Assembly (NCBI GenBank): GCA_016793865.1
Contig: JAEULJ010000003.1
Span: 62,001-126,000 of the forward strand
Length of the DNA: 64,000 nt
Source: Altererythrobacter sp.
GTDB lineage: Bacteria > Pseudomonadota > Alphaproteobacteria > Sphingomonadales > Sphingomonadaceae
Direction of reading: 5' to 3'
The notes under the pieces were generated by a model. It ran no database searches. It was not told the DNA's origin and saw nothing but the letters and a program-made list of their open reading frames with translations. Within the stretch, counting starts at the first letter, position 1. Every line of letters starts with the position of its first letter. A program made the translations under genes and the position numbers. This document shows positions 35,835 to 45,374 of the stretch, piece by piece.

Positions 35835-37886
35835 ATGTCCAGCATGGCACGATCAACGATTGGACAGCTTTTTCTCGGCGCCGGCGCAGCCTGCCTTCCT
35901 TATGCCGCCCAGGCCCAGGCACCCGCCGCGCCTGCGTCCCAAACCCAGCCTCGGGCGGAAGCGCCCGCACAATGGCCGCAGCAACGCCCCGCGCAGATCC
36001 AGCTTCCCGCGCATGACGCCACCAGCTGGGATCGCGCGCGCAGCTCTCTGGTCGCGCAAGGGCCCGGCCCGCTCGCCCCCGCAATCGCGCGCTGGGAAAC
36101 GCTCGTCGCGCGCGACAATCTCGGCTTCTCGGACTACGCCAACTTCGTCACCAGCTACCCCGATTTCCCCCGTACCGAGATCCTGCGCCGCCGGGCCGAG
36201 GCGGCTATCGAGCGCTCCAGCCCTTCGCCCGAACAGCTCGTGGCGTTCTTCGATCGCGCCCCGCCGCTGACCAATCCGGCGAGGGCACGCTACGCGCTGG
36301 CGCTGGCGACGCTGAACCGGCCTGCGGCGGCGGAGGCTGCCCGGGCGGCCTGGCGCGGCGGATCGATGAGCGGCCCCAGCGAGACCATGCTGGCCAGCCT
36401 CTACGGCGCGCGCTTCGCGCCTGAGGACCAGGTCGCGCGGATGGACGCGTTGATGTGGCAGAGCGATGCGGCGGCCGGGGCACGCCAGATCATGCGGCTT
36501 TCCGGCCCCGCGCGCGATCTGGCGATGGCGCGGCTGTCACTTGTGCAGGGCCAGCTTCCGGAAACCGCCGGGCTCATGGTGCCCTCGGGCGCCCTCGGCG
36601 ACCCCGGATATGTCTACAATCTCGCTCGCTATTACCGCACCAGTGGCAATCTGCCGGCGGCGATTGCGCTCCTTTCCAACCGGCCCCGCGCGACAACCCT
36701 GCCTCGCGACCAGGAAGCGATGGTGGGCGAGCTGCTGCGCGTGGCGCGTGGCGCGGGGGCCGATTCCGCGGCCCGGATCGCAGGCTCGGTGGACGATCTG
36801 TTCTCGCCGGGTGCCGATCTTTCCGCCAAGAGCTTCCGCCTGCGCGACGATTACACCTCGCTGATGTGGCTCGGCGGGACCAAGGCACTGTGGGAACTGG
36901 GCGACGGCCGCCGCGCGGCGCCGCTGTTCCACCGCTACGGCGCGGCAGCGCAGACGCCGCAGACCCGGTCCAAGGGCTTCTTCTGGGCCGGTCGCGCGGC
37001 ATCGCGGGGCGGCGATTCCGCCGGGGCACAACGCAATTATGGCCTCGCCGCGCAATATCCGGAACGATTCTACGGCCAGCTCGCGATCCGCGATCTCGGC
37101 CTTCCCCAGCCCAGCTTCGCGACCGGCACGCTCGCCGCCCCGACCCCCGCCCAGCAGGCGCTGTTCAACAACAGCGCGCTGGTGCGAGCGGTGCGCGAGG
37201 TTGCGCGCGATGCACCGTGGAGCACCGGCATCCACTTCTACCGCGAGCTCGCCGCCCAGGCACAGAGCGCGGAGCAGCACGCGATGGTCTCGGCCCTCGC
37301 CCGCGAAATCGGCCGGCGCGATCTGGCCGTGATCCTGGCCGATGCGGCGGGCACCAACGGCCTGGGCCAGTATGTCGCTTACGGCTATCCGGTGGTGCCC
37401 GCCCCGGCCAGCACCGACTGGACCTTCGTCCACGCGATCTCGCGCCAGGAAAGCCAGTTCGCCGAGAACGCGATCAGCCATGCCGGCGCGCGCGGGCTGA
37501 TGCAGCTGATGCCGGGCACCGCCCGCGAGCAGGCGGGCAAGATGGGCATGACCTACATGGCCGCCGACCTGATCGGATCGGTCGATACCAACATCCGCCT
37601 GGGGGACGGCTATTTCGCGCGCATGATGAGCTATTACGGCGGCAGCTTCCCGCTCGCCGTGGCGGCCTACAATGCGGGGCCGGGAAATGTGAACAAATGG
37701 CTGCGCGGCAACGGCGATCCCCGCACCGGCGCGGTGAACTGGGTGGACTGGATCGAGCGCATCCCGCTGTCGGAGACACGCAACTACGTCCAGCGCGTGC
37801 TTGAGAACGCGGCCGCCTACGAACAGCTCTATCCCGCCCGCGCCACGACGGGACGCCCGCGCACGGTGAGTGATTTCCTTCGCTGA
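35835..37886 (+). CDS. Soluble lytic murein transglycosylase
   Basis: 683 residues. Exported enzyme that cleaves peptidoglycan glycan strands to form 1,6-anhydro ends. Signal peptide about 1-27 (MARSTIGQLFLGAGAACLPYAAQA), then an Ala/Pro/Gln linker, a long all-alpha superhelical domain (about 60-500) and a C-terminal SLT domain: AISRQESQFAENAIS with catalytic Glu539, SHAGARGLMQLMPGTA, and AVAAYNAGPGNVNKWL. A strong AAGGAGG precedes the ATG. The gene is divergent from dapA, which supplies the peptidoglycan cross-link precursor. Confidence 0.95.
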   Translation: MSSMARSTIGQLFLGAGAACLPYAAQAQAPAAPASQTQPRAEAPAQWPQQRPAQIQLPAHDATSWDRARSSLVAQGPGPLAPAIARWETLVARDNLGFSDYANFVTSYPDFPRTEILRRRAEAAIERSSPSPEQLVAFFDRAPPLTNPARARYALALATLNRPAAAEAARAAWRGGSMSGPSETMLASLYGARFAPEDQVARMDALMWQSDAAAGARQIMRLSGPARDLAMARLSLVQGQLPETAGLMVPSGALGDPGYVYNLARYYRTSGNLPAAIALLSNRPRATTLPRDQEAMVGELLRVARGAGADSAARIAGSVDDLFSPGADLSAKSFRLRDDYTSLMWLGGTKALWELGDGRRAAPLFHRYGAAAQTPQTRSKGFFWAGRAASRGGDSAGAQRNYGLAAQYPERFYGQLAIRDLGLPQPSFATGTLAAPTPAQQALFNNSALVRAVREVARDAPWSTGIHFYRELAAQAQSAEQHAMVSALAREIGRRDLAVILADAAGTNGLGQYVAYGYPVVPAPASTDWTFVHAISRQESQFAENAISHAGARGLMQLMPGTAREQAGKMGMTYMAADLIGSVDTNIRLGDGYFARMMSYYGGSFPLAVAAYNAGPGNVNKWLRGNGDPRTGAVNWVDWIERIPLSETRNYVQRVLENAAAYEQLYPARATTGRPRTVSDFLR

Positions 37887-37917
37887 GCGCGGCCTTCGCG
37901 CGCCCGGCCGGACAGCA

Positions 37918-38385
37918 TCAAACCACCAGCGGGACGCCCGGCTCGTGCTTGCTGGTGCGGATGGTCAGGCTGGTCTTGACGCTCGCGACATTGGGAGCCG
38001 GCGTCAGCTTGCTGGTGAGGAATTCCTGGAAGCTCTGGAGATCGCGGCTCACGATCTTGAGGATGAAGTCGATCTCGCCATTGAGCATGTGCACTTCGCG
38101 CACCTCAGGCAGATCGTGCATGGCCGCCTCGAAGGCGCGCAGCGATTCTTCGGCCTGGCTCTTGAGGCTCACCATCGCGAACACCGTGATCGTGAAGCCC
38201 AGCTTGGATGCATCGACCTCGGCATGATAGCCGCGGATGATGCCCGCCTCCTCCAGCGCGCGCACCCGGCGCAGGCACGGCGGGGCGGTGAGGCCGACAC
38301 GCTGCGCGAGCTCGACATTGGTAATCCGCCCCTCGCCCTGCAGTTCGGCGAGGAGTTGGCGGTCGATCTGGTCGAGATTTGCCAT
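37918..38385 (-). CDS. Lrp/AsnC family transcriptional regulator
   Basis: 155 residues. N-terminal winged helix-turn-helix (LDQIDRQLLAELQGEGRITNVELAQRVGLT, recognition helix CLRRVRALEEAGII) and C-terminal RAM ligand domain (about 70-145). The VREVHMLNGEIDFILKIV segment is typical of the amino-acid-binding dimer interface. Its regulon is unknown; the 235-base region upstream, shared with the divergent kinase-like gene, is where autoregulatory sites would be expected. Spacing and sequence give no link to the convergent transglycosylase. Confidence 0.93.
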   Translation of the reverse strand: MANLDQIDRQLLAELQGEGRITNVELAQRVGLTAPPCLRRVRALEEAGIIRGYHAEVDASKLGFTITVFAMVSLKSQAEESLRAFEAAMHDLPEVREVHMLNGEIDFILKIVSRDLQSFQEFLTSKLTPAPNVASVKTSLTIRTSKHEPGVPLVV

Positions 38386-38620
38386 CGCATCGCCCCATCA
38401 GGACACCGGCTTGCGCGCCGGCGCACATTTCAGCGCAACCTTTGATACGCAAAGGCAAGCGCAGCGATAATTTTCATGCCAGCACACGTCCCGGTTTGCA
38501 ACGCGGGGGAAAACTTTTGTCTGGGGTGGCGGGAAGCCCGCTAAATGGCTTGAGTGATGAAGGAGGCTGGCGGCAGGTGTTTGCCCGTGGCCGGGTTACT
38601 CTCCCTAAAGTCAGGGGTTC

Positions 38621-40375
38621 ATGCATTTCGACGATCGCCTAGCCACCGTGCTGCAACACCGCGCTGCCGGCGAACGGGCGGCGCGGGTGCAGTTCCGGCA
38701 ACTGCTGGACTTGCTGGGCGAGCCTCATGGCGACGCCGATCGCGGGCTCACCCAGGCCGCCTATCGCCGGCTGGACGAGCTCGCCCCGATGATCCCGGCC
38801 GCCCAGCGCGAGCGGCTGGCCTCCGATTGCAGCCCTCGCATCCGCGATCCGCGCCTGGTGGCCTGGTTCGCGGGCGGCGAACCCCGGATCGCGATGGCAG
38901 CGCTCTCGCGCGCCGCGCTTGACGAGGACCAATGGCTGGCGCTGATCCCCAAGCTCCCGATCCGGGCGCGCGGGCTGCTGCGCCATCGCCGCAACTTCCA
39001 GGCATCGGTTCGCCAGCTCCTCGACCGGCTCGGCGTGCATGACCGGGTCCTTCCCGAGCCCGCGCCGGCGGACCCGGAGCCTGGGCACGCCAGCGGTGAC
39101 GCCGCTGCGGGCGACGGCCCCGCGCTCGATCTCGGTCGCTTCGAGGAGCAGGATTATGTGCTGGAAACCGGCTCGGTTCCGGCGGAAGCAGCCGAGCCCG
39201 GCGACCTTGGTGCGCTGGTGCGCCGGATCGAGGCTTTCCAGCGCGCCCGCGAGCAGCGCACGGCGAACGCCGGCACCGAGCCCGTGCCCATCGCCGCCTT
39301 CCTGTTCACCACCGACGAAGCTGGCCGGATCGACTGGGCGGAAGGCGATGCGGCACCACTGGTGATCGGTACGCTCATCATCGGCCACGACACCGTCGCC
39401 GGCGCTGCTCCGGGCGCGACCGGGCTGGCGACAGCCTTCGCACGGCGGCGGCCCTTGACCGGGGCGGCGCAAGATCTTGCCGGCGCGCCCGCGATAGCCG
39501 GGCGCTGGATCGTGGACGCGGCGCCACGCTTCGGCTCTCGTGGCGGCGGCTTCGGCGGCTATGTGGGCCGCTTTCGCCGCCCCTCGCCGGCTCCGGTCGA
39601 GGCCCATGCCCTGCGCGCAGCCGACCGGGTCCGCCAGCTCCTGCACGAGCTGCGCACCCCGGTCACCGCCATTCAGGGTTTCGCGGAAGTCATCCAGCAA
39701 CAGACTGTCGGCCCGGTCGCGCACGAGTATCGCGCTCTCGCCGCCGGCATAGCGGGCGATGCGGCCCGGATGCTCGCGGGCTTCGCAGAGATCGAGCGGC
39801 TCTCCCGGCTCGAGGCCGGCACGCAGGAACTTCCGGAAGGCGACAGCGATTTCGTGGCCGTGGCCCGCCGCCAGATCGCACAGCTTCGGACCGTTCTCTC
39901 GCCGCGCGTATCGCGAATCGAGGCGATCTACTCTCTCGAATCGGGCATCGTTCCGCTCGCGGCCGACATGGCCGAGACGATCGCCTGGCGCTTCCTCGGC
40001 ACGCTCGCGGCAGCGACGGCGGCGGGCGAAACGATGAGCCTGACGCTGACATCGCGGGGCAACACCCTGCGTCTGGAGGCGCGGCTTCCGGCGGCGCTCA
40101 TGCAAGCCAGGGATGTGTTCGCCGCCGATATCCACCCTGCCGGCGGGGCGCTGGCGACGGGGCTGCTGGGTGCAGGCTTCGCGCTTCGCCTTGCACGGGC
40201 GGAGGCGCGCGCTGCCGGGGGCGATCTGACCAGCGAGGCGACCGGCGTCATGGTGCTGACCCTGCCACTCGGCGATACACGCGCCGCGCCGGGCGGGGCG
40301 AACCGCAGGGAAGGCGTTCCCGGTCTCGACCCGCGGGCGCCCGCGCCGCTTGCCCAATCGCCCCGCCCCGGCTAG
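38621..40375 (+). CDS. HisKA-containing protein with degenerate ATP-binding domain
   Basis: 584 residues. A histidine-kinase dimerisation helix with a normal H-box, LLHELRTPVTAIQGFAEVI, lies at about 340-360. The region that should be the HATPase domain (about 445-560) lacks an N-box Asn (WRFLGTLAAATAAGE) and has no DxGxG; only a G2-like LLGAGFALRLARAEARAAGG remains. The first 330 residues have no recognisable transmembrane helix and may be a sensor or protein-interaction region. It could be a phosphotransfer or pseudokinase protein, in the manner of ChpT, or an inactive kinase. AGGGG lies just before the ATG. It is followed by tRNA-Ile2. Confidence 0.7.
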   Translation: MHFDDRLATVLQHRAAGERAARVQFRQLLDLLGEPHGDADRGLTQAAYRRLDELAPMIPAAQRERLASDCSPRIRDPRLVAWFAGGEPRIAMAALSRAALDEDQWLALIPKLPIRARGLLRHRRNFQASVRQLLDRLGVHDRVLPEPAPADPEPGHASGDAAAGDGPALDLGRFEEQDYVLETGSVPAEAAEPGDLGALVRRIEAFQRAREQRTANAGTEPVPIAAFLFTTDEAGRIDWAEGDAAPLVIGTLIIGHDTVAGAAPGATGLATAFARRRPLTGAAQDLAGAPAIAGRWIVDAAPRFGSRGGGFGGYVGRFRRPSPAPVEAHALRAADRVRQLLHELRTPVTAIQGFAEVIQQQTVGPVAHEYRALAAGIAGDAARMLAGFAEIERLSRLEAGTQELPEGDSDFVAVARRQIAQLRTVLSPRVSRIEAIYSLESGIVPLAADMAETIAWRFLGTLAAATAAGETMSLTLTSRGNTLRLEARLPAALMQARDVFAADIHPAGGALATGLLGAGFALRLARAEARAAGGDLTSEATGVMVLTLPLGDTRAAPGGANRREGVPGLDPRAPAPLAQSPRPG

Positions 40376-40436
40376 GCGCGCGTGGCTCTGGCTGGCGCGT
40401 CCCCGCGAGGGGGTGCTGGCCGGGCGCGCAACCGGC

Positions 40437-40509
40437 GGGCCTGTAGCTCAGCGGTTAGAGCTGGCCGCTCATAACGGCTAGGTCGCGGGTTCGAATCCTG
40501 CCGGGCCCA
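40437..40509 (+). tRNA. tRNA with CAT anticodon, probably tRNA-Ile2 (lysidine-modified)
   Basis: 73 bases, CCA not encoded. The acceptor GGGCCTG pairs with CGGGCCC (one G-U); anticodon stem GGCCG/CGGCT encloses loop CTCATAA; T arm GCGGG/CCTGC. The anticodon CAT could be elongator Met or Ile2. The GCTCAGCGGTTAGAGC D arm and GGTCG variable region look like Ile2, in which TilS converts C34 to lysidine; the call of Ile2 over Met is an inference. Confidence 0.88.
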
Positions 40510-40526
40510 CCGGATGCGCGCGAGAG

Positions 40527-40555
40527 TTGCCCCCGGCCGATGAGGCGGCTAAGTG
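40527..40555 (+). promoter_or_regulatory. Predicted tRNA-Pro promoter
   Basis: TTGCCC (40527-40532), 17-base spacer, TAAGTG (40550-40555). The -10 context CGGCTAAGTG matches that of tRNA-Val exactly. The predicted leader is about 73 bases. Confidence 0.45.
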
Positions 40556-40634
40556 CCGCCCGCCGAAACGGCCACCCATCGCCAGCCGACACCCAATCGG
40601 CCTCGTCCGGCGACGCGGCAGTCCGAAAGCTCCT

Positions 40635-40711
<77 letters not shown>

Positions 40712-41016
40712 GCTTTGTTCCCTGCGGGAACTGGCGCGCATGAGATCGCCACGAGCGGAGGCGCCGGTCCTGTCTCCCCGGCTATTTCCCCGCCATCTGC
40801 AAATCCTTGAACACTTCGATCCGGGTAATTCCGTCACCCGGCGTCATCCGGGACGCTGCGCCCGGTATGAATCTCACTTTCGGGCGGAGTGCGCTCTTCC
40901 GTTGGCGCAACAGCGCCCTGGCTAAGCGCCACGAAAGCGCGCTGCCATGCGGCAGGGAGGACTCGGACCCGGGCCCTCCCTGCACTGCAACTGCGGATCG
41001 GTGCCTTCCGGCACCG
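40712..41016. other. Intergenic region between tRNA-Pro and the TonB receptor gene
   Basis: No gene is seen. It contains a second copy of TCCTGTCTCCCCG, the end of the tRNA-Pro, at about 40768; a GCAGGGAGG/CCTCCCTGC hairpin (40952-40983); and GGTGCC-TTCC-GGCACC (41000-41015) directly after the receptor stop. Neither hairpin has a T tract; they may end the leftward receptor transcript weakly. Confidence 0.5.
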
Positions 41017-43785
41017 TCAGATTTTCACCCGGACACCGCCGAACAGCGAATAGCCGAATTTCTCGTACTCATACACGCGGTCGATCGTGCCGTAATACCG
41101 CACGCCGGGCGAGTTGGTCAGGTTCTTGGCCTCGAAGAACAGGTTGATGCCGTCCAGCACCTCGAAGTTCGCCGTCGCGTCGAGCTGGCCACGCCCCTTC
41201 CAGTAGAGATCGAGCGCCGGGACATCGGCGTTGATCTCGTTCAGATAGTCGCTCCGCTTGGTATAGGACACGCGCAGGGTAACCGGGCCACGCTCGTAGA
41301 ACAGGGCCGCGTTCCACAGGTGCTTGGACTGGCCCGGTAGCGGGAACACCGAGCGGCCCGCGTAAGCCTGCCCCAGCGAAGCTTCACCCTGGGTGTAGGT
41401 GTAGTTCGCGAACACACCCAGATCGCTGAGCACACCCGGCAGGAACGTGAACTGCTGCTGCCAGTTCAGCTCGATACCGTAGAGCTTGCCGCTGGGCGCG
41501 TTCTCAGGCCGCGTGAGCAGCGCGGGTGCCCCGAGGTAGGTGCCCATGCGCGTGACCGTGTAACGGAAATCGTTGAGGTCCTTGTAGAACACGCTGGCCG
41601 ACAGCATCCCGAGCGGACGGAGATAGTATTCCAGGCCCAGATCGATGTTGTTGGAGACCAGCGGCTGCAGCGCAGGGTTGCCCAGTTCGATCCGCACGGT
41701 CGCGCCGTCGGTGGAATCAAGCACCCGCGGGACGATCGCGGGGAAGTTCGGACGGTTGATGCCCCGCCACAGGGCGAAGCGGCCGATCAGGTTTGGCGTG
41801 AACGCCTGGCGCAAGGTCAGATTGGGGAAGAAATCCGTGTACGCCTGTGTTGCCGGGGCCAGCCCGGTCGGCGTTTCCGCCTTGAAGTTGGTCGTTTCCA
41901 CACGCAGGCCCGCGATCACCGTGGTGCCGCCGAATTCGCCGCGTGCCTGGCCGAACATGCCCAGGATCTTCTCGCTGGCGGTGTAGTCGGCCGAGACCGA
42001 TTGCGGCATCCGGCGGGGCGCATTCGGCTTGCTCAGATCGTAATGAGCATCGGCCTTGTCGCCATCGACGGTTTTGCCAAGCAGATAGTCGAAGTTGCGC
42101 GAGTCATTGCCCGACAGGAAATAGGAAAGCGGCTGCGTCGGCGCAGAGCTGGCGCGACGGTCCCGCAGGCGCTCCTCGTCGGCGAAGATGTTCCGTTCGC
42201 GATATTTCCCGCCCAGGCTGATCGTGATGTCGCGCCCACCCACCGGCAAAGGCGCATCGAAGCGCGCGCTGAAGCTCTTCTCGTCGTTCAGCGTGGTGTT
42301 CCAGCGGAAGGCATTCTCATAGAAGTTGAAGGCGCTGGCGTTCAGATGCTCGTTGGTGGTGAACAGCGAATATGTGGGCAGCTTGCCACTCCCCGGAAAG
42401 GCATAGCTGACTGTCGGACGCGTCGAGAGACGATACAGCAGCTCGTCCCGACGGGGATAGGTCTGGTCGGACTTGCTGTATGCGGCATCCACGTACAGCT
42501 TTCCGCCGCCGATCTGGTATTCGCCGCCGCCGGTGATCGACCAGACGACGTTGCGCTGGATGCGATGGCGGACCTGCTTGGTGATGCGGGTGTTGGTGAA
42601 GGTCGCGGTCGAATCGGTCGCACCGGGCTGCAGCGTGCCGTCGCTCCAGATGATGCCGAGCTGATCGCGATATTCATCGTCCTCGAACTGGGCATAGGAA
42701 CCCCGGACCCACATCCGCGCGCCATCGGTGGGGCGCCATTCGAGCGCCGCGGTGCCGGCGATCCGTTCGCGCTTGGTGCGGTAGTCCTTGAACAGCGTCT
42801 CGGTCAGACCATAGACCTTCGCGTTGTCCGGACCGATCAGGCCCCATACGTTCTCCACGTTCTCGGGGCGGCGGTTGGTTTGCGAGTAGCTGCCCGAAAC
42901 CAGCACGCCGATAGTGCGGTTGGCCGTGACAGTGCTCACCGTGCCGGACGCGCGATAATCGTTGGTATTGCCGAACTGGTTGTAGCCGGCTCCGGCCATG
43001 CCCGACATCGCAAAGCTGCGGCGATCGAAGGCCGAGCGCGTGCGGACATTGATCGCGCCGGACACGGAATCGGCATCCTGATAGGGAAGCAGCGACTTGG
43101 AGACCTCGATGTTGGACACGATATCGGACGGCAGCGTGTCCAGGTTCACGGCGCGGGTCAGCGGGTCCATCGAAGGGATCGAAACGCCATCGACGGTCAC
43201 GGCGCTGAACTCCGACGGAGCGCCGCGGACGTTGACATAGCGGCCCTCGCCCTGATCGCGCTCGATGGCGATGCCTGGCGCACGTTGTAGCGCCTCGGCG
43301 ATGTTGGGATCGGGGAACCGCCCGATGGCGTCGGACGAGAGGACAGTGGCGGTGTTGTCGGCCTGGCGCTGCTGGTTGAGCGCGCGCGCGACGGTGTCGG
43401 TCAGGGTGCCGGTAACGAGGATCGCGTTGTCGTGGCCCATCGACATTTCGACCGGCGTGCGGTGCTCCGCCACCTCGATGGTGCGCGATTCGTTCGGACG
43501 ACCCAGATAGTCGAACTGCAAGGTCGCCGCGCGATTGGCGGGCACTGCGATGGTGAACGAGCCGTCGAACGACGTGGTAGCCTCCACGCCGGTTTCCGCG
43601 ACGGTCACGCGCGCGCCGGGAAGCGCCGAGCCATCGGCGTCGTAGACATGGCCGGAAAGGAAGGTTTCGGCGCTGCTGTGCTGCTGGGCGGCGGCGCTCT
43701 GCACCATGGGGGCGAGCAGGCCGGCGGCAAGTGCGATGGACGAGGTGCGCGCGGCCGCACGCACCCACGTAAGCGATGAGATCAT
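41017..43785 (-). CDS. TonB-dependent receptor (Xanthomonas/Caulobacter type)
   Basis: 922 residues. Outer-membrane beta-barrel importing large substrates with energy from TonB-ExbBD. Signal peptide about 1-34 (ALAAGLLAPMVQSAAAQ); then a carboxypeptidase-like regulatory beta-sandwich (LSGHVYDADGSALPGARVTV, about 43-115), the TonB-box-like ILVTGT, the plug (ALQRAPGIAIERDQGEGRYVNVRG, SIPSMDPLTRAVNLDTLPSD) and a long barrel ending YEKFGYSLFGGVRVKI with the terminal aromatic pattern. GGGGAA precedes the ATG at 43785; the longer frame is not signal-like. No degradative cluster is adjacent, so the substrate is unknown. Confidence 0.95.
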   Translation of the reverse strand: MISSLTWVRAAARTSSIALAAGLLAPMVQSAAAQQHSSAETFLSGHVYDADGSALPGARVTVAETGVEATTSFDGSFTIAVPANRAATLQFDYLGRPNESRTIEVAEHRTPVEMSMGHDNAILVTGTLTDTVARALNQQRQADNTATVLSSDAIGRFPDPNIAEALQRAPGIAIERDQGEGRYVNVRGAPSEFSAVTVDGVSIPSMDPLTRAVNLDTLPSDIVSNIEVSKSLLPYQDADSVSGAINVRTRSAFDRRSFAMSGMAGAGYNQFGNTNDYRASGTVSTVTANRTIGVLVSGSYSQTNRRPENVENVWGLIGPDNAKVYGLTETLFKDYRTKRERIAGTAALEWRPTDGARMWVRGSYAQFEDDEYRDQLGIIWSDGTLQPGATDSTATFTNTRITKQVRHRIQRNVVWSITGGGEYQIGGGKLYVDAAYSKSDQTYPRRDELLYRLSTRPTVSYAFPGSGKLPTYSLFTTNEHLNASAFNFYENAFRWNTTLNDEKSFSARFDAPLPVGGRDITISLGGKYRERNIFADEERLRDRRASSAPTQPLSYFLSGNDSRNFDYLLGKTVDGDKADAHYDLSKPNAPRRMPQSVSADYTASEKILGMFGQARGEFGGTTVIAGLRVETTNFKAETPTGLAPATQAYTDFFPNLTLRQAFTPNLIGRFALWRGINRPNFPAIVPRVLDSTDGATVRIELGNPALQPLVSNNIDLGLEYYLRPLGMLSASVFYKDLNDFRYTVTRMGTYLGAPALLTRPENAPSGKLYGIELNWQQQFTFLPGVLSDLGVFANYTYTQGEASLGQAYAGRSVFPLPGQSKHLWNAALFYERGPVTLRVSYTKRSDYLNEINADVPALDLYWKGRGQLDATANFEVLDGINLFFEAKNLTNSPGVRYYGTIDRVYEYEKFGYSLFGGVRVKI

Positions 43786-43991
43786 GTCAAGTTCCCCGGT
43801 AAGCCCGCGCCGAATGGCGTTGGGTTCGGCGCGCCCTTGAGGAAGCTTTGTGACGCCCGCGTTTCGCTTCGGCGACAATCCCGACACAATCGTTTTGCGC
43901 TGCACAATGGTGCAGATCGGCCACATCGGGAAATGGATTGGCGTGACCTCGCGCCGGGCCGCGCATCTGTATCGTCAGTGATCGGGCGTCC

Positions 43992-45368
43992 TCAGCGTAC
44001 CCGCCCGAACCGCACCTCTCCCTTAACCGGATCGGCGGAAACCAGCCGCACCTGCAACGGGTCGCCAGCGGCCACGCCCCTGGTGTCCACGCGGGCGATT
44101 ACCGGCAGATCGGCGAGCTGGAGCCGGGCGCCCTTGTCGTCGCGCTCGGTGACGATGGCACGGAACACCTCACCCTCACGGCCGGCGAGCAAGGCCGCTT
44201 CGGCGAGGTCGAGCACCGCGCGCTCGATGGCGCTCTGGCGGGTGTCTGCGGCGTTCATCGTGGTGGCAAGGCGATCCCACAGCTCGGCGGGCGGCGGCGA
44301 GCGGCCCTGCTCCAGCGCCAGCACCGCATCGAGCACATAGCGATCCGCAAGCCGGCGCATGGGCGCGGTGGCGTGAGCATAGGCCGCGCCCATCGCCGCG
44401 TGCCAGGGGGCGTGCCCGGCGCGATAGGACTCGTAATCCGCGCCCCCCGTGATCCGCCGCACCGCGAGCTGGAAGGCGGCGCCGGGCACGGTGCGCGGAT
44501 CGATCCCGCGCTCGAACTGTGCCAGCGGCATCGTCTCCGGCCAGTCGAGCGACAGCCCCCGCGCGGTCTGGCGAAGACGCTGGAGGGCGCGTTCGTCGGG
44601 GGCGTGCATCTCGCGAAACAGCCCCGTCCCCGCCGCTTGGAGCGCCTGCGCGATAGCCATATTGGTGGCCAGCGAGAGCGCCGCGTTCACCCTCTCGGAA
44701 TCGAGTTGGGGACGCAGGGAAAGCGCAAAGCGCCCATCGTCCCCCCGCTCGATCTCCTGCTCCGGCGGATCGACACGGGCAGCACCCCGCGCCTCCTCGG
44801 CACGTTCCATCCGCGCCGCGAAATCGGTCAGGCCCGGCACAGCCGCCATGTCCACCGTCTCGTAGGCGAGCTTGGCGCGGCTGCGGACAAGCGCGCGAGT
44901 GACCCCCTCCAGCTTCACCGCGCCGTCCGACCCGCAGCGTACCGTGGCCACCACTGCGGGCCGGGGCCCATCGGGCAGCAGGCTGGCGGCCGCCTCGCTC
45001 AGCGCCGGGGGATAAAGCCGCGCCTTGCCATCGGGCAGATACAGCGTGACGCCCCGCTTCCACGCCTCGGCCTCGAGCGCCCCGCCCTCCGCCACGAACC
45101 AGCCAACATCCGCCAGCGCATAATGCAGCAGAAGGTCCGCCCCGGCGGGCTCGATCCAGAACGCCTGGTCGAGATCGGTGGAACTGGCGGGGTCAAGGGT
45201 GACGAAGGCCTGATCGGTCCGGTCCTGGTGATCCACCGGGCGCCGCGCCGCCGCCCGCTCCGCCTCGGCCAGAACCTCGGGCGGAAAATCGGCCGGAACC
45301 GCGAAGCGCGTCCGCAGCCGCGCCAGCCCTTCGCCCAGCAGCCGGTCGGGATCGGTGAGGGTCTTCAC
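43992..45368 (-). CDS. RNB-domain ribonuclease (RNase II family)
   Basis: 458 residues. 3'-to-5' exoribonuclease catalytic domain: TLDPASSTDLDQAFW (59-71) has Asp59, Asp65 and Asp67 of the metal centre, and LHYALADVGWFV and YAHATAPMRRLADRYV are the remaining RNB blocks. It is much shorter than RNase R and lacks visible N-terminal cold-shock domains; the last 60 residues could be an S1-like domain. It starts with GTG six bases after the stop of the M28 peptidase gene on the same strand, so the two form an operon. Likely a stand-alone RNB enzyme of the type common in alphaproteobacteria. Confidence 0.93.
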   Translation of the reverse strand: MKTLTDPDRLLGEGLARLRTRFAVPADFPPEVLAEAERAAARRPVDHQDRTDQAFVTLDPASSTDLDQAFWIEPAGADLLLHYALADVGWFVAEGGALEAEAWKRGVTLYLPDGKARLYPPALSEAAASLLPDGPRPAVVATVRCGSDGAVKLEGVTRALVRSRAKLAYETVDMAAVPGLTDFAARMERAEEARGAARVDPPEQEIERGDDGRFALSLRPQLDSERVNAALSLATNMAIAQALQAAGTGLFREMHAPDERALQRLRQTARGLSLDWPETMPLAQFERGIDPRTVPGAAFQLAVRRITGGADYESYRAGHAPWHAAMGAAYAHATAPMRRLADRYVLDAVLALEQGRSPPPAELWDRLATTMNAADTRQSAIERAVLDLAEAALLAGREGEVFRAIVTERDDKGARLQLADLPVIARVDTRGVAAGDPLQVRLVSADPVKGEVRFGRVR

Positions 45369-45374
45369 GTGCCG

